A stretch of 48,504 nucleotides of DNA from contig NZ_WJBG01000163.1 of assembly GCF_009709555.1 (NCBI RefSeq), forward strand, positions 1 to 48,504, written 5' to 3'. Position 1 is the stretch's first letter; the number at the start of each line of letters is the position of its first letter. The notes under the pieces were generated by a model. That model saw nothing but the letters and a program-made list of their open reading frames with translations. It made no database searches and was not told the DNA's origin. This document shows positions 18,486 through 27,597 of this stretch, piece by piece. This DNA comes from Streptomyces blattellae. GTDB lineage: Bacteria; Actinomycetota; Actinomycetes; Streptomycetales; Streptomycetaceae. The translations under genes were made by a program, and so were the position numbers.

Positions 18486-19073
18486 TCACATGCCTGATCC
18501 CGGGTCGGCAAGGCGGGCTTCGAGGTCAGCCAGGCGGCGGTCCTGGAAGCGGAGGTTGGAGCGGGCGGCCTTGAGCCGTTCGTCGAGGGTGCGGTTGTCG
18601 GTGGTGAGTTGGCGGACGCGCTGCTTGAGGGTGGTGTTCTCGGTGGTGATCCGCTGGACGGCTTCCTGCGGCCACTCATCCTCCAAGTCACGTATTTGAC
18701 CGAGGAGTTCACCGATGCGGGTGCGGTGGGAGAGGATCTCGGTATGGGCGGCCTTGAGGGCCTCCTCGGCGTTCAGGGCGCGTTCGCGCCAGGTCGCCTC
18801 GCGCTCGTTGTCCTGCTCAACGAGCATGCGGGACCGGCGTTCACCGTTCTGAGTCATCGCTGCGGCGACTGCGGCTCTGGCCTCAGCATTGTCGTAGAGG
18901 AAGGTGCGCGAGACGTTCGCTCGGCGGGCGACAGAGGCGACGCTGACCTGGGCTTTCTCGCGTCGGAGCCGGGCGATGGCCTGGTGGACGCGCTCAAGGG
19001 CGGCTTCGGTCTTGCGGCGGCGGGCTGCCAGGGCCGCCGCAGTGCGGGGTCCGGGAATGGTGGCGGTGTTCAT
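18486..19073 (-). CDS. tnpC: TnpC-like protein of Tn554 family (DUF6262-type)
   Basis: 195-residue TnpC-like protein. A short helix-turn-helix region (ARLRREKAQVSVASVARRA then VSRTFLYDN, residues about 35-65) is followed by long coiled-coil heptads to residue about 185 (RTRIGELLGQIRDLEDEW). This is the layout of Tn554 TnpC and related proteins that sit third in the operon and influence orientation and efficiency of transposition. ATG at 19073 overlaps the tnpB stop by four bases (ATGA). Confidence 0.8.
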   Translation of the reverse strand: MNTATIPGPRTAAALAARRRKTEAALERVHQAIARLRREKAQVSVASVARRANVSRTFLYDNAEARAAVAAAMTQNGERRSRMLVEQDNEREATWRERALNAEEALKAAHTEILSHRTRIGELLGQIRDLEDEWPQEAVQRITTENTTLKQRVRQLTTDNRTLDERLKAARSNLRFQDRRLADLEARLADPGSGM

Positions 19074-21703
19074 GCAGCTTCCTGTTCGGGGTCGTCGCCG
19101 TCGGTTGTGCACGTACCGCTGTACTCGTCTGGCCCGTCGCTGCCCGCGTCGGCGAGGTCGGCGGCGCGGAAGGCGGTGGACCAGACCCGGTGGAAGTAGT
19201 CCTGGGGTTTGCGCAGGTCCAGGGCAAGGGCGTCGTCGAGGAGGCCGAGGCCGGCCAGGGCCTTCTCCAGGCCGTCGATGGCGCGGGCGGTGGGTTCGAA
19301 GTAGCGGTGCAGGTAGTCGGCGGTCGCGTCGTCGGGGGCGCCTTCGGCCAGCAGCTGCCACTGCTCGCGTTTGCGACGCCAGTAGAGGAGGTCGGCGCCG
19401 GACAGGACGAATTTGTCGCAGTTGTGGCAGTCGAGGTTCCAGGGGCAGGCGCCGCCGTCGACCACGGGCTGGAAGGTGCAGAACCCGCCCTCGGCCGGGG
19501 TGCTGCGGCGGGACAGGTCGATCGCCAGGGCCTGAGCCTGCTCCCGGGTGAGCGGGGTGGTCTTCCCGGCCAGAAGTTCGCCGGGGTGTGCGGCGCCGGG
19601 ACCGGCGACCCAGACGTGCTGGAGCACGTTCTCCAGATCGGAGCTGGTGAGATGGACGTAGTGCTCTGCCATCCGATCACTGACCTGTCCCAGATAGCGG
19701 CGGATGTGGGTCAAAGTCGCCCCGTTGCGCAACAGATTGGTGGCCAGAGTATGGCGAGCCTGGTGGGGGACATAGTGGCCGAGGTCCATGGCGTCCACCC
19801 AGGGCCGGAACCGGCTGTAGAACCACTGATGGGTCAGCGACACGGTCCCGTCCTGGCTGCGGTAGATCGTGGGAAACAGGGCCAGTCCGGCGCGTTGGGC
19901 GCCGGTCGGCCGGTAGCCGTAGCGGGCAGTGAAGCGGTCCAGGGTCTTGCGCTGGCGTTCGGCGAGCATCTCGTAGAGCCGTTCGGGTATGCGGATCGCG
20001 GCGTCGTAGTTGCCGACCTTGGTCTGGTCGTGCCAGAACATCGCCAGGCCGCCGTAGCGGCCGATGCAGTCCCACCGCACCTTGATCACCTCTCCGATGC
20101 GGCGACCGGTGGTGACGGTGGTCTCCCAAATGTCGCGGACGCCGTTGTCCTGGGCGTCGTAGGTGGCAGCGAGTTCGGCCAGATTCGCCTCGTCGGCCAG
20201 GGCCCGGGCGACTTCGTCGGGGAAGGGCCGACGCGCGGTCCGGCCGGTGGTGGCGCCGGCTGTCGGGAACGCGATGATGAACTCCCGCTCCAGGCCCAGC
20301 CCTTCGGCAGTGCCGGTGTCCAGCGCGTCGCGCATCAGTTTGCGCACGGCGTTGAATACGACCGACCGTGTGACGGTGGTGACGATGCTCGCGGTCCCGT
20401 CCGGCCGCTTCACGGCCAGAGAGGGGAGCCCTTCGCGTTCACGATGGCGCTGGTCGGTGACGAATCGCTGGGCGTGTTCTTCCCGCAGAACTGCAGGGTC
20501 GTGGCCACCGCCAGGCGCCTCGACTTCCAGGAATGCTCCGAGCTCGATGGCGGCCCGGCGAAGATCGTCGATCGGGCCGGCAGAGCGCGGACAGCGTGGT
20601 GACCGAAGGAGGTCCGCCAGGTAGTCCCACGTCAGATCCCGCAGCCAGCGCTGCGGGATGCCGGTCAGGTCGATGTGACTCATCCGGTGCGGGAACAGCA
20701 CTCCGAAGTGCTCGGTCTCCAGGAAACCGGCGTCCTTGGCCTCCTGCGGGGTGAAGTAGACCAATCGCAGCTCGTGCAGGATCTCCTTGGCGATCGCCCC
20801 GGTGAACGCGGCAGAACCACCGGTCCCGAACTCGAAGTCGATCAGCGAGTTCACTTCCAGCGTGCGGCATGTGGTCACCAGCGACCGGATCCAGCCCAGA
20901 TCCCACCGGCTGGGCCGGGCCCGGCGGGTGTGGACGAACAGCCCCCACTGGATCTCGGCCCGCACCAGGGGCCGTAGCCCGCGCAGGTTGATCTGCCCCG
21001 GCCACGGATGCGCGGGAACGGTAGCGCACCAGTGTCGGAATTCCTCCTGGTCGCCGTACTCAATCGGGACCGTCTTCCCGAATTTCTCATATCGCTGCCA
21101 CCAGTTGGGCGGTATCGCGGCGCCTCCAGGGCTGCCGTCACGGCGGTAGCGGCTGCCGTGCCACGAGCACAGCCCCAGCGGGGCATCGGCCAGGTTCGGG
21201 CAGACGACCGCGCCGCAGGGACCGTAGCCAGGGCACGGCTGTTCGTCGCTCACCCAGGTGGCGAAGGAGTCGCTGTCATCTCCCTCCTTCTTGCGCGCGA
21301 CCCACCGGCTCAGATGTCGTTGGCAAAGCCGCAGGTCGCTGTGTGCTGCGGGCCGTTCAGGGCAGATCCGGCAGATGCTCTCTTCCGCTCCGACATGTCG
21401 CTCCAGCCCCTGGGCCGCGGCCACGAAAGCGGCCTTGCCCACGCCGCGCTCGCGGTCGCAGACCCACTGCCGCTGATGCTCCGAGCACAGGTCCGACCCG
21501 CCCGTCCGGGTGCGTTCACAGCTGCCGACGACGCACTCCCACCGGTAGATCGCGTGGCCGCGCGGGATCTCGATGATGTCGGGCCGGTAGATCGGGTCGA
21601 AGGACGGCCCGCCGATGAGCGCGGTCAGGATCTCCAGCCGGTCGCGGCCGACCCGGTCCGGACGCTCGGTGAACAGCGGCCGAAGGTACTCCTGCCGCCG
21701 CAT
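19070..21703 (-). CDS. tnpB: TnpB-like tyrosine recombinase of Tn554 family
   Basis: 877-residue tyrosine recombinase, the larger of the Tn554-type pair. The catalytic region holds R in TTGRRIGEVIKVRWD, HxxR in HQARHTLAT, and the nucleophile Y in MAEHYVHL. The N-terminal 200 residues contain several CxxC/CxxH clusters (for example CRICPERP, CPGYGPCG and CSWHGSRY) that probably bind zinc. A cysteine cluster near the C-terminus (CPWNLDCHNCDKFV) is typical of this family. It is longer than Tn554 TnpB (about 630 residues) because of that N-terminal zinc region. ATG at 21703 overlaps the tnpA stop by one base (TGATG). All catalytic residues are present. Confidence 0.85.
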   Translation of the reverse strand: MRRQEYLRPLFTERPDRVGRDRLEILTALIGGPSFDPIYRPDIIEIPRGHAIYRWECVVGSCERTRTGGSDLCSEHQRQWVCDRERGVGKAAFVAAAQGLERHVGAEESICRICPERPAAHSDLRLCQRHLSRWVARKKEGDDSDSFATWVSDEQPCPGYGPCGAVVCPNLADAPLGLCSWHGSRYRRDGSPGGAAIPPNWWQRYEKFGKTVPIEYGDQEEFRHWCATVPAHPWPGQINLRGLRPLVRAEIQWGLFVHTRRARPSRWDLGWIRSLVTTCRTLEVNSLIDFEFGTGGSAAFTGAIAKEILHELRLVYFTPQEAKDAGFLETEHFGVLFPHRMSHIDLTGIPQRWLRDLTWDYLADLLRSPRCPRSAGPIDDLRRAAIELGAFLEVEAPGGGHDPAVLREEHAQRFVTDQRHREREGLPSLAVKRPDGTASIVTTVTRSVVFNAVRKLMRDALDTGTAEGLGLEREFIIAFPTAGATTGRTARRPFPDEVARALADEANLAELAATYDAQDNGVRDIWETTVTTGRRIGEVIKVRWDCIGRYGGLAMFWHDQTKVGNYDAAIRIPERLYEMLAERQRKTLDRFTARYGYRPTGAQRAGLALFPTIYRSQDGTVSLTHQWFYSRFRPWVDAMDLGHYVPHQARHTLATNLLRNGATLTHIRRYLGQVSDRMAEHYVHLTSSDLENVLQHVWVAGPGAAHPGELLAGKTTPLTREQAQALAIDLSRRSTPAEGGFCTFQPVVDGGACPWNLDCHNCDKFVLSGADLLYWRRKREQWQLLAEGAPDDATADYLHRYFEPTARAIDGLEKALAGLGLLDDALALDLRKPQDYFHRVWSTAFRAADLADAGSDGPDEYSGTCTTDGDDPEQEAA

Positions 21704-22878
21704 CACGCCCCACCCCAGACCGCGCGCAGTGCGGCGTCGAACGCCGGGTCGTGGACATCGACGTGCCCGTAGACCTCGTCGACCATCGCGGCCGACGCCC
21801 AACCGCCGGCGTCCCGGGCTATCAGCAGGTTGCCGTCAGCGGCGTCGAGAACCGCCGAGGTAAAGGTGTGCCGGAAGGCATGGGGTTTCACCAGCCCCAG
21901 ACCAGCGCGTTTCCCGGCCCGACCGAGCATCCGCCGGGCCCCGACCGGTGCCCACGGCTGCCCGGCATCGGCGCCGTGCAGCTGGACCAGGAGCATGCCG
22001 TGCCGAACCCCTTGCGGGTACTCGGTGGTGATGTACTCGAAGTAGGAGTGCACCATCGCCGGGCTGACCCGCTTGATCAGCCCGCCAGTCACGGTGCCGT
22101 GCTCGACCCGCCAGGGGTGTTTGGTCTTGGCCTCGGCCCGGTTCGGGTTGCCGGGCCGGTGGCAGACGTGCAGGTGCGGGGTGTGGCACTCGCCGCAGGC
22201 CGCGTTCTCGCGCAGGTGCAGGTCGACCAGGTGGAGTCCGCAGAGCTCGCCGATACGAAGCCCGCCGTCGGCGAGCCAGGTGACCACCAGCCGGTCCCGG
22301 GCGGCGTTCACCGTTTCCAGCAGCCTCTCCCGGGCGCCGTCCGGCAGCATCTTCGGGTGCCGGCGGTGCGGCCCCTTCGGCGCCAGCGGGTTGGTGGGCA
22401 GCGTGTTCTTCACATGCCCGAGGAACGAGCGGCGTTTGTCCACCCGCGACGGCAGCCGGGACTGATCGAGCTTCTTGCCGAGCTCGCCGTTGATGCCGCG
22501 AGAAGCCTGCTGCAGGTAGAAGCCCTTCAGGCAGGCGGCTGCGGTCGACAGAGCCGAGCGGCCGTAGGGGCGCTTGCCCACCCGCCACGGTTCCCCGAGC
22601 GGCATGCGGACCTCGGCGCCGACGATGCCCATGTACCGTTCCAGGTCCCGCAGTTGGACCGTGTCGAAGCCCAGGCACTCGCGCTCCAGCCACCGCAGGT
22701 GGTCCACCAGGTAGTACGCGTACGTCTTCTGCGTGCCCGAGCCCTCGTGCTCACGCAGGAACCGGTCCGCCTCCGTGTGCAGCGTTCCCTCGGGCCAGAC
22801 GATCGTCCACGACCGTCGCCCCTCCTTCCGCTCGATCCGTTGGACCCTCAAGTCCCCGACCACCACGTGCCGTACCAC
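21703..22878 (-). CDS. tnpA: TnpA-like tyrosine recombinase of Tn554 family
   Basis: 391-residue tyrosine recombinase, first gene of tnpABC. An N-terminal SAM-like core-binding domain (residues about 40-140) precedes the catalytic domain: R in DGGLRIGELCGL, HxxR in HAFRHTFTS, and Y in VDEVYGH, with GGW in place of the usual LGH. GTG at 22878 is chosen because GGAGG precedes it by four bases; an in-frame ATG at 22905 is an alternative without a good ribosome site. Its promoter must lie within about 110 bases of the right terminal repeat. Confidence 0.82.
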   Translation of the reverse strand: MVRHVVVGDLRVQRIERKEGRRSWTIVWPEGTLHTEADRFLREHEGSGTQKTYAYYLVDHLRWLERECLGFDTVQLRDLERYMGIVGAEVRMPLGEPWRVGKRPYGRSALSTAAACLKGFYLQQASRGINGELGKKLDQSRLPSRVDKRRSFLGHVKNTLPTNPLAPKGPHRRHPKMLPDGARERLLETVNAARDRLVVTWLADGGLRIGELCGLHLVDLHLRENAACGECHTPHLHVCHRPGNPNRAEAKTKHPWRVEHGTVTGGLIKRVSPAMVHSYFEYITTEYPQGVRHGMLLVQLHGADAGQPWAPVGARRMLGRAGKRAGLGLVKPHAFRHTFTSAVLDAADGNLLIARDAGGWASAAMVDEVYGHVDVHDPAFDAALRAVWGGA

Positions 22879-22989
22879 TTGTCCTCCGTACCGACTCCAG
22901 AACATGACAGACGCCCCGGACACGGTCGGTAAACAAGCCCAGGACGTGCTGGTCACAGTCCCAGACGGACATCACGGGCAGGACTACCG

Positions 22990-23006
22990 GCGGTCGGTAA
23001 AGTCGA
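22990..23006. repeat. Right terminal inverted repeat of Tn554-like element
   Basis: GCGGTCGGTAAAGTCGA, the perfect inverted partner of 17383-17399. The outer GTCGA joins directly to the tniB 5' half. Confidence 0.85.
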
Positions 23007-23541
23007 TCAGCACGAGCTTGATGCCGGCCGCGGTGTAGGTGTGGCAGACGGCGGTGGTGATCTGCGTGGTGGTCATGCGGGTGGTGACGGGGATGCCGAG
23101 GTAGCGGGCGAACTCCCCGGCCAGCGTCTTGGCGGTGGCGCCGGGCGGCACCAGTACGTAGGCGACGGGCACGCTGTCGTCGCCGGGCGCGGCGCGGCGG
23201 GTGTGGGCCAGGTGGCAGGTGCGGCCCACTTCGAGCAGCGCGGTCGTCTTGCCGGTCGTGGCCGGCCCGGTGACGATCAGGGACGGGCGTGCGGTCACCT
23301 GCTGGTGGCGGCCGAGGATCATCAGGGTGCGCACATTGCGCGAGAGGGTTTCGATGGCCGGGGTGCGCACGGTGACGAACTGGGAGTGGTAGGCCAGGCG
23401 TTCCTCCGGCGGGCGGGGTGCCTGGCCCGGCTGCGGCGGCGTGGGCGGGGCGGTGGTGGCGAACCGGGCGAAGGCGTCGAACGTGGTGACCGTCCCCGGG
23501 GACGTCTCCTCGACGGTGGGTGTGACATCGGGGCTGGTCAC
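23001..23541 (-). pseudogene. tniB: N-terminal half of TniB/TnsC ATPase gene (5' fragment)
   Basis: Residues 1-180 of a TniB-type AAA ATPase. Walker A is VTGPATTGKTTAL (about residues 90-102), and the fragment ends at IKLVLID, the hydrophobic strand of Walker B. The next codons (FTDRR, stop about 22984) belong to the inserted element. GTG at 23541 overlaps the stop of the upstream transposase gene by four bases. Together with the fragment at 16887-17388 it makes a protein of about 345 residues, normal for the family. With the insert in place no complete ATPase can be made, so the outer transposon should be immobile. Confidence 0.88.
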
Positions 23542-25631
23542 CAGTGTTCGGCCTCCTCGAAGGCGTTGTACAGCGCGTATCGGCCCGCAGGCGGGGAGAG
23601 TTCATCGCTGTCGGCAAGATTGCCGTCAGCGTCAGCGTCAGGGGCGTGGGAGTCGGCGGTGTCGGGACTCTCCTCGGCCTCCGCGTCGTCATCCGCCGTC
23701 TGCGGGCCCGCCGTTCCCGGCGCCGCTGGGGCGGGAGCGCCGTGGCCGGGCAGGGGGCGGGCGCGGCGCAGGATTTGGTCGGCGGCCTCGGCCAGGTCGG
23801 CCTCGTGGCGCTCGCGGTCGCCGCGCCGGTTCAGGGCGGCGCGGATGTGGCGCCATGCGGTTTCGCCCATGGGGGCGTGGACGTGGTCGCGGTGGATCCA
23901 CGGGATCTCGTGCAGGAGCCCGTCGGGTAGGCGGATGTAGACCTGTCGCACATCGTGCGGGTTGAGGTGGACCTCCCACTTGCCGCCGGGTTGGCCGGTG
24001 GGGGAGGGGCGGCCGCGGTGCTCATTGAGACAGGCGTGGTCGTAGGTGCGGTAGTTGATGCGGATGCCGCGGGCGGTGATGGGGTGGAAGCGTACGGGCA
24101 GCAGTTCCAGGTAGTCGGCGCCGGTCAGCGGCAGCGGCACGTACCCGGACGCGCCCAGCAGCGCGCCCCACATCTCGTTCGGGGTGAGGGCCTTCTTCGG
24201 CAGGAGGGGATGGCGCAGGCCCTCGTGGGGGCGGTGCTGCCAGCGGGTGGTGATCCACTCATCGAGCAGTTCCTGCAACTGGGCCATGGTGAACCGTGCT
24301 TCGTCCTCCACTGCCTCGCCGCGCTCCAGGATATGGGAGCCGGTGTAGCCGGCGATGTGCTGGGCGACGAGCGTGTTGATACTGCCGAAGGTCCGCTCGA
24401 CGGCGCCTTTGGCAGCGGGGGAGCGGGGAGGTGCCGGCTGCACGCTCACCCCCAGGGTCTCGCAGGCGGCGAGGAAAGCGGCGGAGACGAAGATGGCCCC
24501 GCGGTCGATGACGATCGTCTCGGGCACCACCACCGGCCGCGCCGCCGCCGACTCCAGCCGTGCGTCGAGGGCGAGCAGCCGGTCGTAGGGGACGGCGGCG
24601 TGGGCCAGGCGCAGATGGCCGGGCCAGCCGGGCCGCGCGGGATGGGGCACGGCCATCTCCGCCAGCAGCAGCGCCGCGTCCGCGGCCTTGGTGCCCTCTT
24701 CGCGCAGCACGGCCGCGACCACCGAGCGGGTCGCCACATCGAGAGCGATCGTCAGCTCCGGGCGCACCGGCTTCCCGTCCTCGCCCACGGCCATCACGTC
24801 GAGGCGGGTGGTGTCGACCTGCACCAGCTCGCCCGGCCGCAGCGCCACCGTCGGCGTGTACGGCCGTACCGGCGTGGTGGTGGCGGTGCGGGCCGGCCGT
24901 CCGGGATGTTCCAGAGGGTCGGCGAGCACGCGCACCAGCCGGTTGAACGTCGACGGCGCAGGCACCGCGACCGTGCCCGGCCCGTGGGTGTCGGCCAGGA
25001 TCTGCCCGGCAAGCTCCCGCAGCCCCTTCAGCGTGCCCTTCGAGCGGCCGCGCTGGCGGCGCAGCGCCTCCAACACGGCGGCCACCACCCGCTCATCGGC
25101 CCGCCCCGTCGCACGCGACGGCTTGCGGCGGGGGACCAGGCCCATGAGGCCGCTTGCGTGGTAGCGGGCGCGCATGCGGCGCACGGTGGCCCGGCTGGCC
25201 TGCGGCCAGCCCAGCCGGGCGAGTTCGTCGGCCTTGGCCTGCTCCCGCTCGGCCATCGACCGCCGTGCCGGGTCGTATTCGGGCCGGGGCGTCCCGCCGT
25301 CGGCCGGGCCGCCGGGCAGCCCGGTCTCGACCTCGCGGATGTGCCGCTGCCAGGCCAGGGCCCGTTCGCGTTCCCGCTCGGGCACCGACTCCAGCAGCCC
25401 CCACGGCGGCACCGCGGCGGCGGGGGAGTCCACCACGGCGAAGGCGGGGTCGGCGAACAGGAAGGGGGCGAGCACGGAGGCGGTCTGCCCGCGGGTGTCG
25501 ACGAGGCGTACCGACGCCCCGGCCACGGCGGCCACCTGCCAGGCGCGGCCCTCGAACATCACGTACGCCCCCAGCTTCACCTGCCGGTGGCGGGCTGCGG
25601 CCACCGGGCGGCCGCCGTGTGCGCTCACCAC
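23538..25631 (-). CDS. tniA: TniA/TnsB-like DDE transposase, catalytic residues intact
   Basis: 697-residue Mu/TniA-type transposase. A winged-helix region lies at about 120-240. The RNase H-like core has D273 in VQVDTTRLDV, D376 in TIVIDRGAIF and E412 in KGAVERTF, with 35 residues between the second and third as in the DD35E class. It is followed by a Mu-type C-terminal beta-barrel (about 470-600) and an acidic tail. GTG at 25631 has GGAGG seven bases upstream, inside the end of the preceding gene. It lies between the degenerate paralogue (upstream) and tniB (downstream, four-base overlap). It should be the strand-transfer enzyme of the element. Confidence 0.88.
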   Translation of the reverse strand: MVSAHGGRPVAAARHRQVKLGAYVMFEGRAWQVAAVAGASVRLVDTRGQTASVLAPFLFADPAFAVVDSPAAAVPPWGLLESVPERERERALAWQRHIREVETGLPGGPADGGTPRPEYDPARRSMAEREQAKADELARLGWPQASRATVRRMRARYHASGLMGLVPRRKPSRATGRADERVVAAVLEALRRQRGRSKGTLKGLRELAGQILADTHGPGTVAVPAPSTFNRLVRVLADPLEHPGRPARTATTTPVRPYTPTVALRPGELVQVDTTRLDVMAVGEDGKPVRPELTIALDVATRSVVAAVLREEGTKAADAALLLAEMAVPHPARPGWPGHLRLAHAAVPYDRLLALDARLESAAARPVVVPETIVIDRGAIFVSAAFLAACETLGVSVQPAPPRSPAAKGAVERTFGSINTLVAQHIAGYTGSHILERGEAVEDEARFTMAQLQELLDEWITTRWQHRPHEGLRHPLLPKKALTPNEMWGALLGASGYVPLPLTGADYLELLPVRFHPITARGIRINYRTYDHACLNEHRGRPSPTGQPGGKWEVHLNPHDVRQVYIRLPDGLLHEIPWIHRDHVHAPMGETAWRHIRAALNRRGDRERHEADLAEAADQILRRARPLPGHGAPAPAAPGTAGPQTADDDAEAEESPDTADSHAPDADADGNLADSDELSPPAGRYALYNAFEEAEHW

Positions 25632-27589
25632 AGCTCGGCCTCCGCCAGCGGGTCGTACACCCCGAACCCGCCGGTATCCCGGGCGACGCGGTCGCCGGCA
25701 CCGCCGCCGTCAGCGTCGTGCACCAAGTGCATCATCGTGGCGCCGGCGATCCCTTCCATGGCCGCGACGTCTGCACTGCGCCCTGCCTCACCGGAGCCGC
25801 CGGCTGTCTCGCTGTCCGGCTGTGTGCCCGTGCCGCGGAGCGCAAGGACGCCGCCGGTGCGGCGCCGGACCAGCTCGTCGAACGGGCGCAGGGTGTGCTC
25901 GCCGTCGGCCCACCCGATCGCGTGGAGCAGGCCGTCTGGCAGCCGGACGAAGACCTGCCGCGGGTCGTGGGGATGGTGGTGGACCTCCCACCGCCGGCCG
26001 CGGCCGCGGTGTTCGTCCAGACACGCATCGTCGTAGCGGCGCCCGCCCAGCCGGATCCCGGAATCGGTGAGGGCGCACCGGGCTGCCGGCAGCAGCTCGC
26101 CGTAGTGCTGCCCGGCCAGCGGCAGCGGCACCACCCCGGCCACGCCCAGCAACACCTCCCACATCTCCTGGGGGGCGAGCCCCGCCCGGGGCAGCAGCGG
26201 ATGACGCAGCTGCTCCTGGGGCCGCTGGTGCCACCTGACGGTGATCCATTCGTCCAGCAGGTCCTGCAGCTGCGGCATGCTCCAGTACGCCCCGGCGGCC
26301 TCTCCCGCTGCGCATGCTTCTTCCGCCGCGGTGGCGTGCCGCGCGAACAGGCCTGCGAAGACCTCCAGCGTGTACGCGGCGCCGCGGCGGGCGCCCGCCG
26401 CCCGGGACGGGGCCGGCTCCAGGCTGATGCCCAGGCCCTCGCACACGGCCAGGACAGCGGGGGTGACGGCGGCTGTGGACGGGGCGACGACGAGCGTCTC
26501 GGGCACGGCCGCCGGACGCGCCGCGGTGGCCTCGATCCGTGCGGGCAGGGACACCAGCCGCCGGGCAGGCCCGCCCGCGTGGGCCTGCTCCAGCAGGGCC
26601 GGCCAGCCCGGGCGCTGCGGCCTGGGCACGGCCATCTCGGCCAGCAGCACCGACAATTGCACTGGCCCGTCCTGGGGCGGGTGCAGCACGGCGGCCAGCA
26701 CGCAGCCGCTCGCCGCGTCCAGTGCCGCCGTCACCGCCACCGGCACCCCACCCCCGTCCTCGCCCACCGCCTCAAGGCCCAGGCGGGCGGTGGCGATGTG
26801 GACCCGTTCGGCGGGCCGCAGCGCAGGCGGCGGGCCGCCCGGGCGGGCCGGGCCGGTGGCGGTGCGCGCCGCACTGCCCGGCGGCTCGGCCGGATCCGCC
26901 AGGACCTTCACCAGCCGGTACAGCGACGAGCGGGCGGGCAGCTTCACCCGGGCCGGCCCGTAGGTGTCCGCCACGATCTGCTCGGCCAACTCGATGACCT
27001 GCAAGGTGGTGGTCTTCGACCGGCCGCGGCGCCGGCGCAGGGCCTCCAGCACGGCGGCCACCACCCGCTCGTCGGTACGCCCGGTCGCCGATCCGGTGCG
27101 CAGGTGGCGCTTGTCGACCAGCCCCCACAGCCCCTGCCGCTGGTAGACCAGCCGCATCCGCTGCACCGTGGTCCGGCTGGCCCGGGTCCAGCCCAGCGCG
27201 GCCAGTTCACGCGCCTTGGCCTCTTCCCGCTCGGCGAGGGTGAAGCGCTGCGGGTCGTATTCGGGCCGCGGTATCCCGCCGTCTGCCGGGCCGCCGGGCA
27301 GCCCGGTCTCGACCTCGCGGATGTGCCGCAGCCAGGCCAGGGCCCGCTCCTGCGCGGCCAGCGGCACCGTCTCCCACAGCGCCGGGGCCGGCGGCTCCGC
27401 GGCCGCGGGAGCGGTCACCGAGAAGCCGGGCGCGGACACCAGATGGGCGGCCAGCACACACCCGGTGGCCCCGTCCTCGGCAACCAGGTGCACCCGCCCG
27501 CCGGCCAGGCCGGTCACCTGCCAGGCGCGGCCCTCGAACGTGACCTGAGCGCCCACCTCAACACACCGCCCGCCAGGGGCGGTCACCAC
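25625..27589 (-). CDS. TniA/TnsB paralogue that has lost all three DDE residues
   Basis: About 654 residues, homologous along its whole length to the gene downstream: same beta-barrel start (VTFEGRAWQV), shared HIREVETGLPGGPADGG block, same winged-helix region, same C-terminal barrel and the same ending (AEAELW versus AEEAEHW). The catalytic residues are gone. VQVDTTRL is VHIATARL, VIDRGAIF is VVAPSTAA, and KGAVERTF is RGAAYTLE. The open frame is uninterrupted and the spacing is conserved, so it is maintained as a protein rather than decaying. A role in binding transposon ends, or as a structural partner of the active copy, is likely (inference). GTG at 27589 is used; upstream in-frame codons overlap the TnsA-like gene. 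Confidence 0.82.
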   Translation of the reverse strand: MVTAPGGRCVEVGAQVTFEGRAWQVTGLAGGRVHLVAEDGATGCVLAAHLVSAPGFSVTAPAAAEPPAPALWETVPLAAQERALAWLRHIREVETGLPGGPADGGIPRPEYDPQRFTLAEREEAKARELAALGWTRASRTTVQRMRLVYQRQGLWGLVDKRHLRTGSATGRTDERVVAAVLEALRRRRGRSKTTTLQVIELAEQIVADTYGPARVKLPARSSLYRLVKVLADPAEPPGSAARTATGPARPGGPPPALRPAERVHIATARLGLEAVGEDGGGVPVAVTAALDAASGCVLAAVLHPPQDGPVQLSVLLAEMAVPRPQRPGWPALLEQAHAGGPARRLVSLPARIEATAARPAAVPETLVVAPSTAAVTPAVLAVCEGLGISLEPAPSRAAGARRGAAYTLEVFAGLFARHATAAEEACAAGEAAGAYWSMPQLQDLLDEWITVRWHQRPQEQLRHPLLPRAGLAPQEMWEVLLGVAGVVPLPLAGQHYGELLPAARCALTDSGIRLGGRRYDDACLDEHRGRGRRWEVHHHPHDPRQVFVRLPDGLLHAIGWADGEHTLRPFDELVRRRTGGVLALRGTGTQPDSETAGGSGEAGRSADVAAMEGIAGATMMHLVHDADGGGAGDRVARDTGGFGVYDPLAEAELW

Positions 27590-27597
27590 GCGCTTGC

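Larger units (their letters stand above)
17383..23006. mobile_element. Tn554-like element inserted in tniB
   Basis: 5.6-kb element with three overlapping recombinase-operon genes (tnpA, tnpB, tnpC) and one kinase gene as cargo, all on the minus strand. It is bounded by a perfect 17-base inverted repeat, TCGACTTTACCGACCGC at 17383-17399 and its complement at 22990-23006. The outermost bases GTCGA/TCGAC are shared with the target, and removing the insert restores the tniB reading frame exactly. Tn554-family elements are site-specific and carry exactly this tnpABC set, which makes the assignment firm. Confidence 0.85.
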
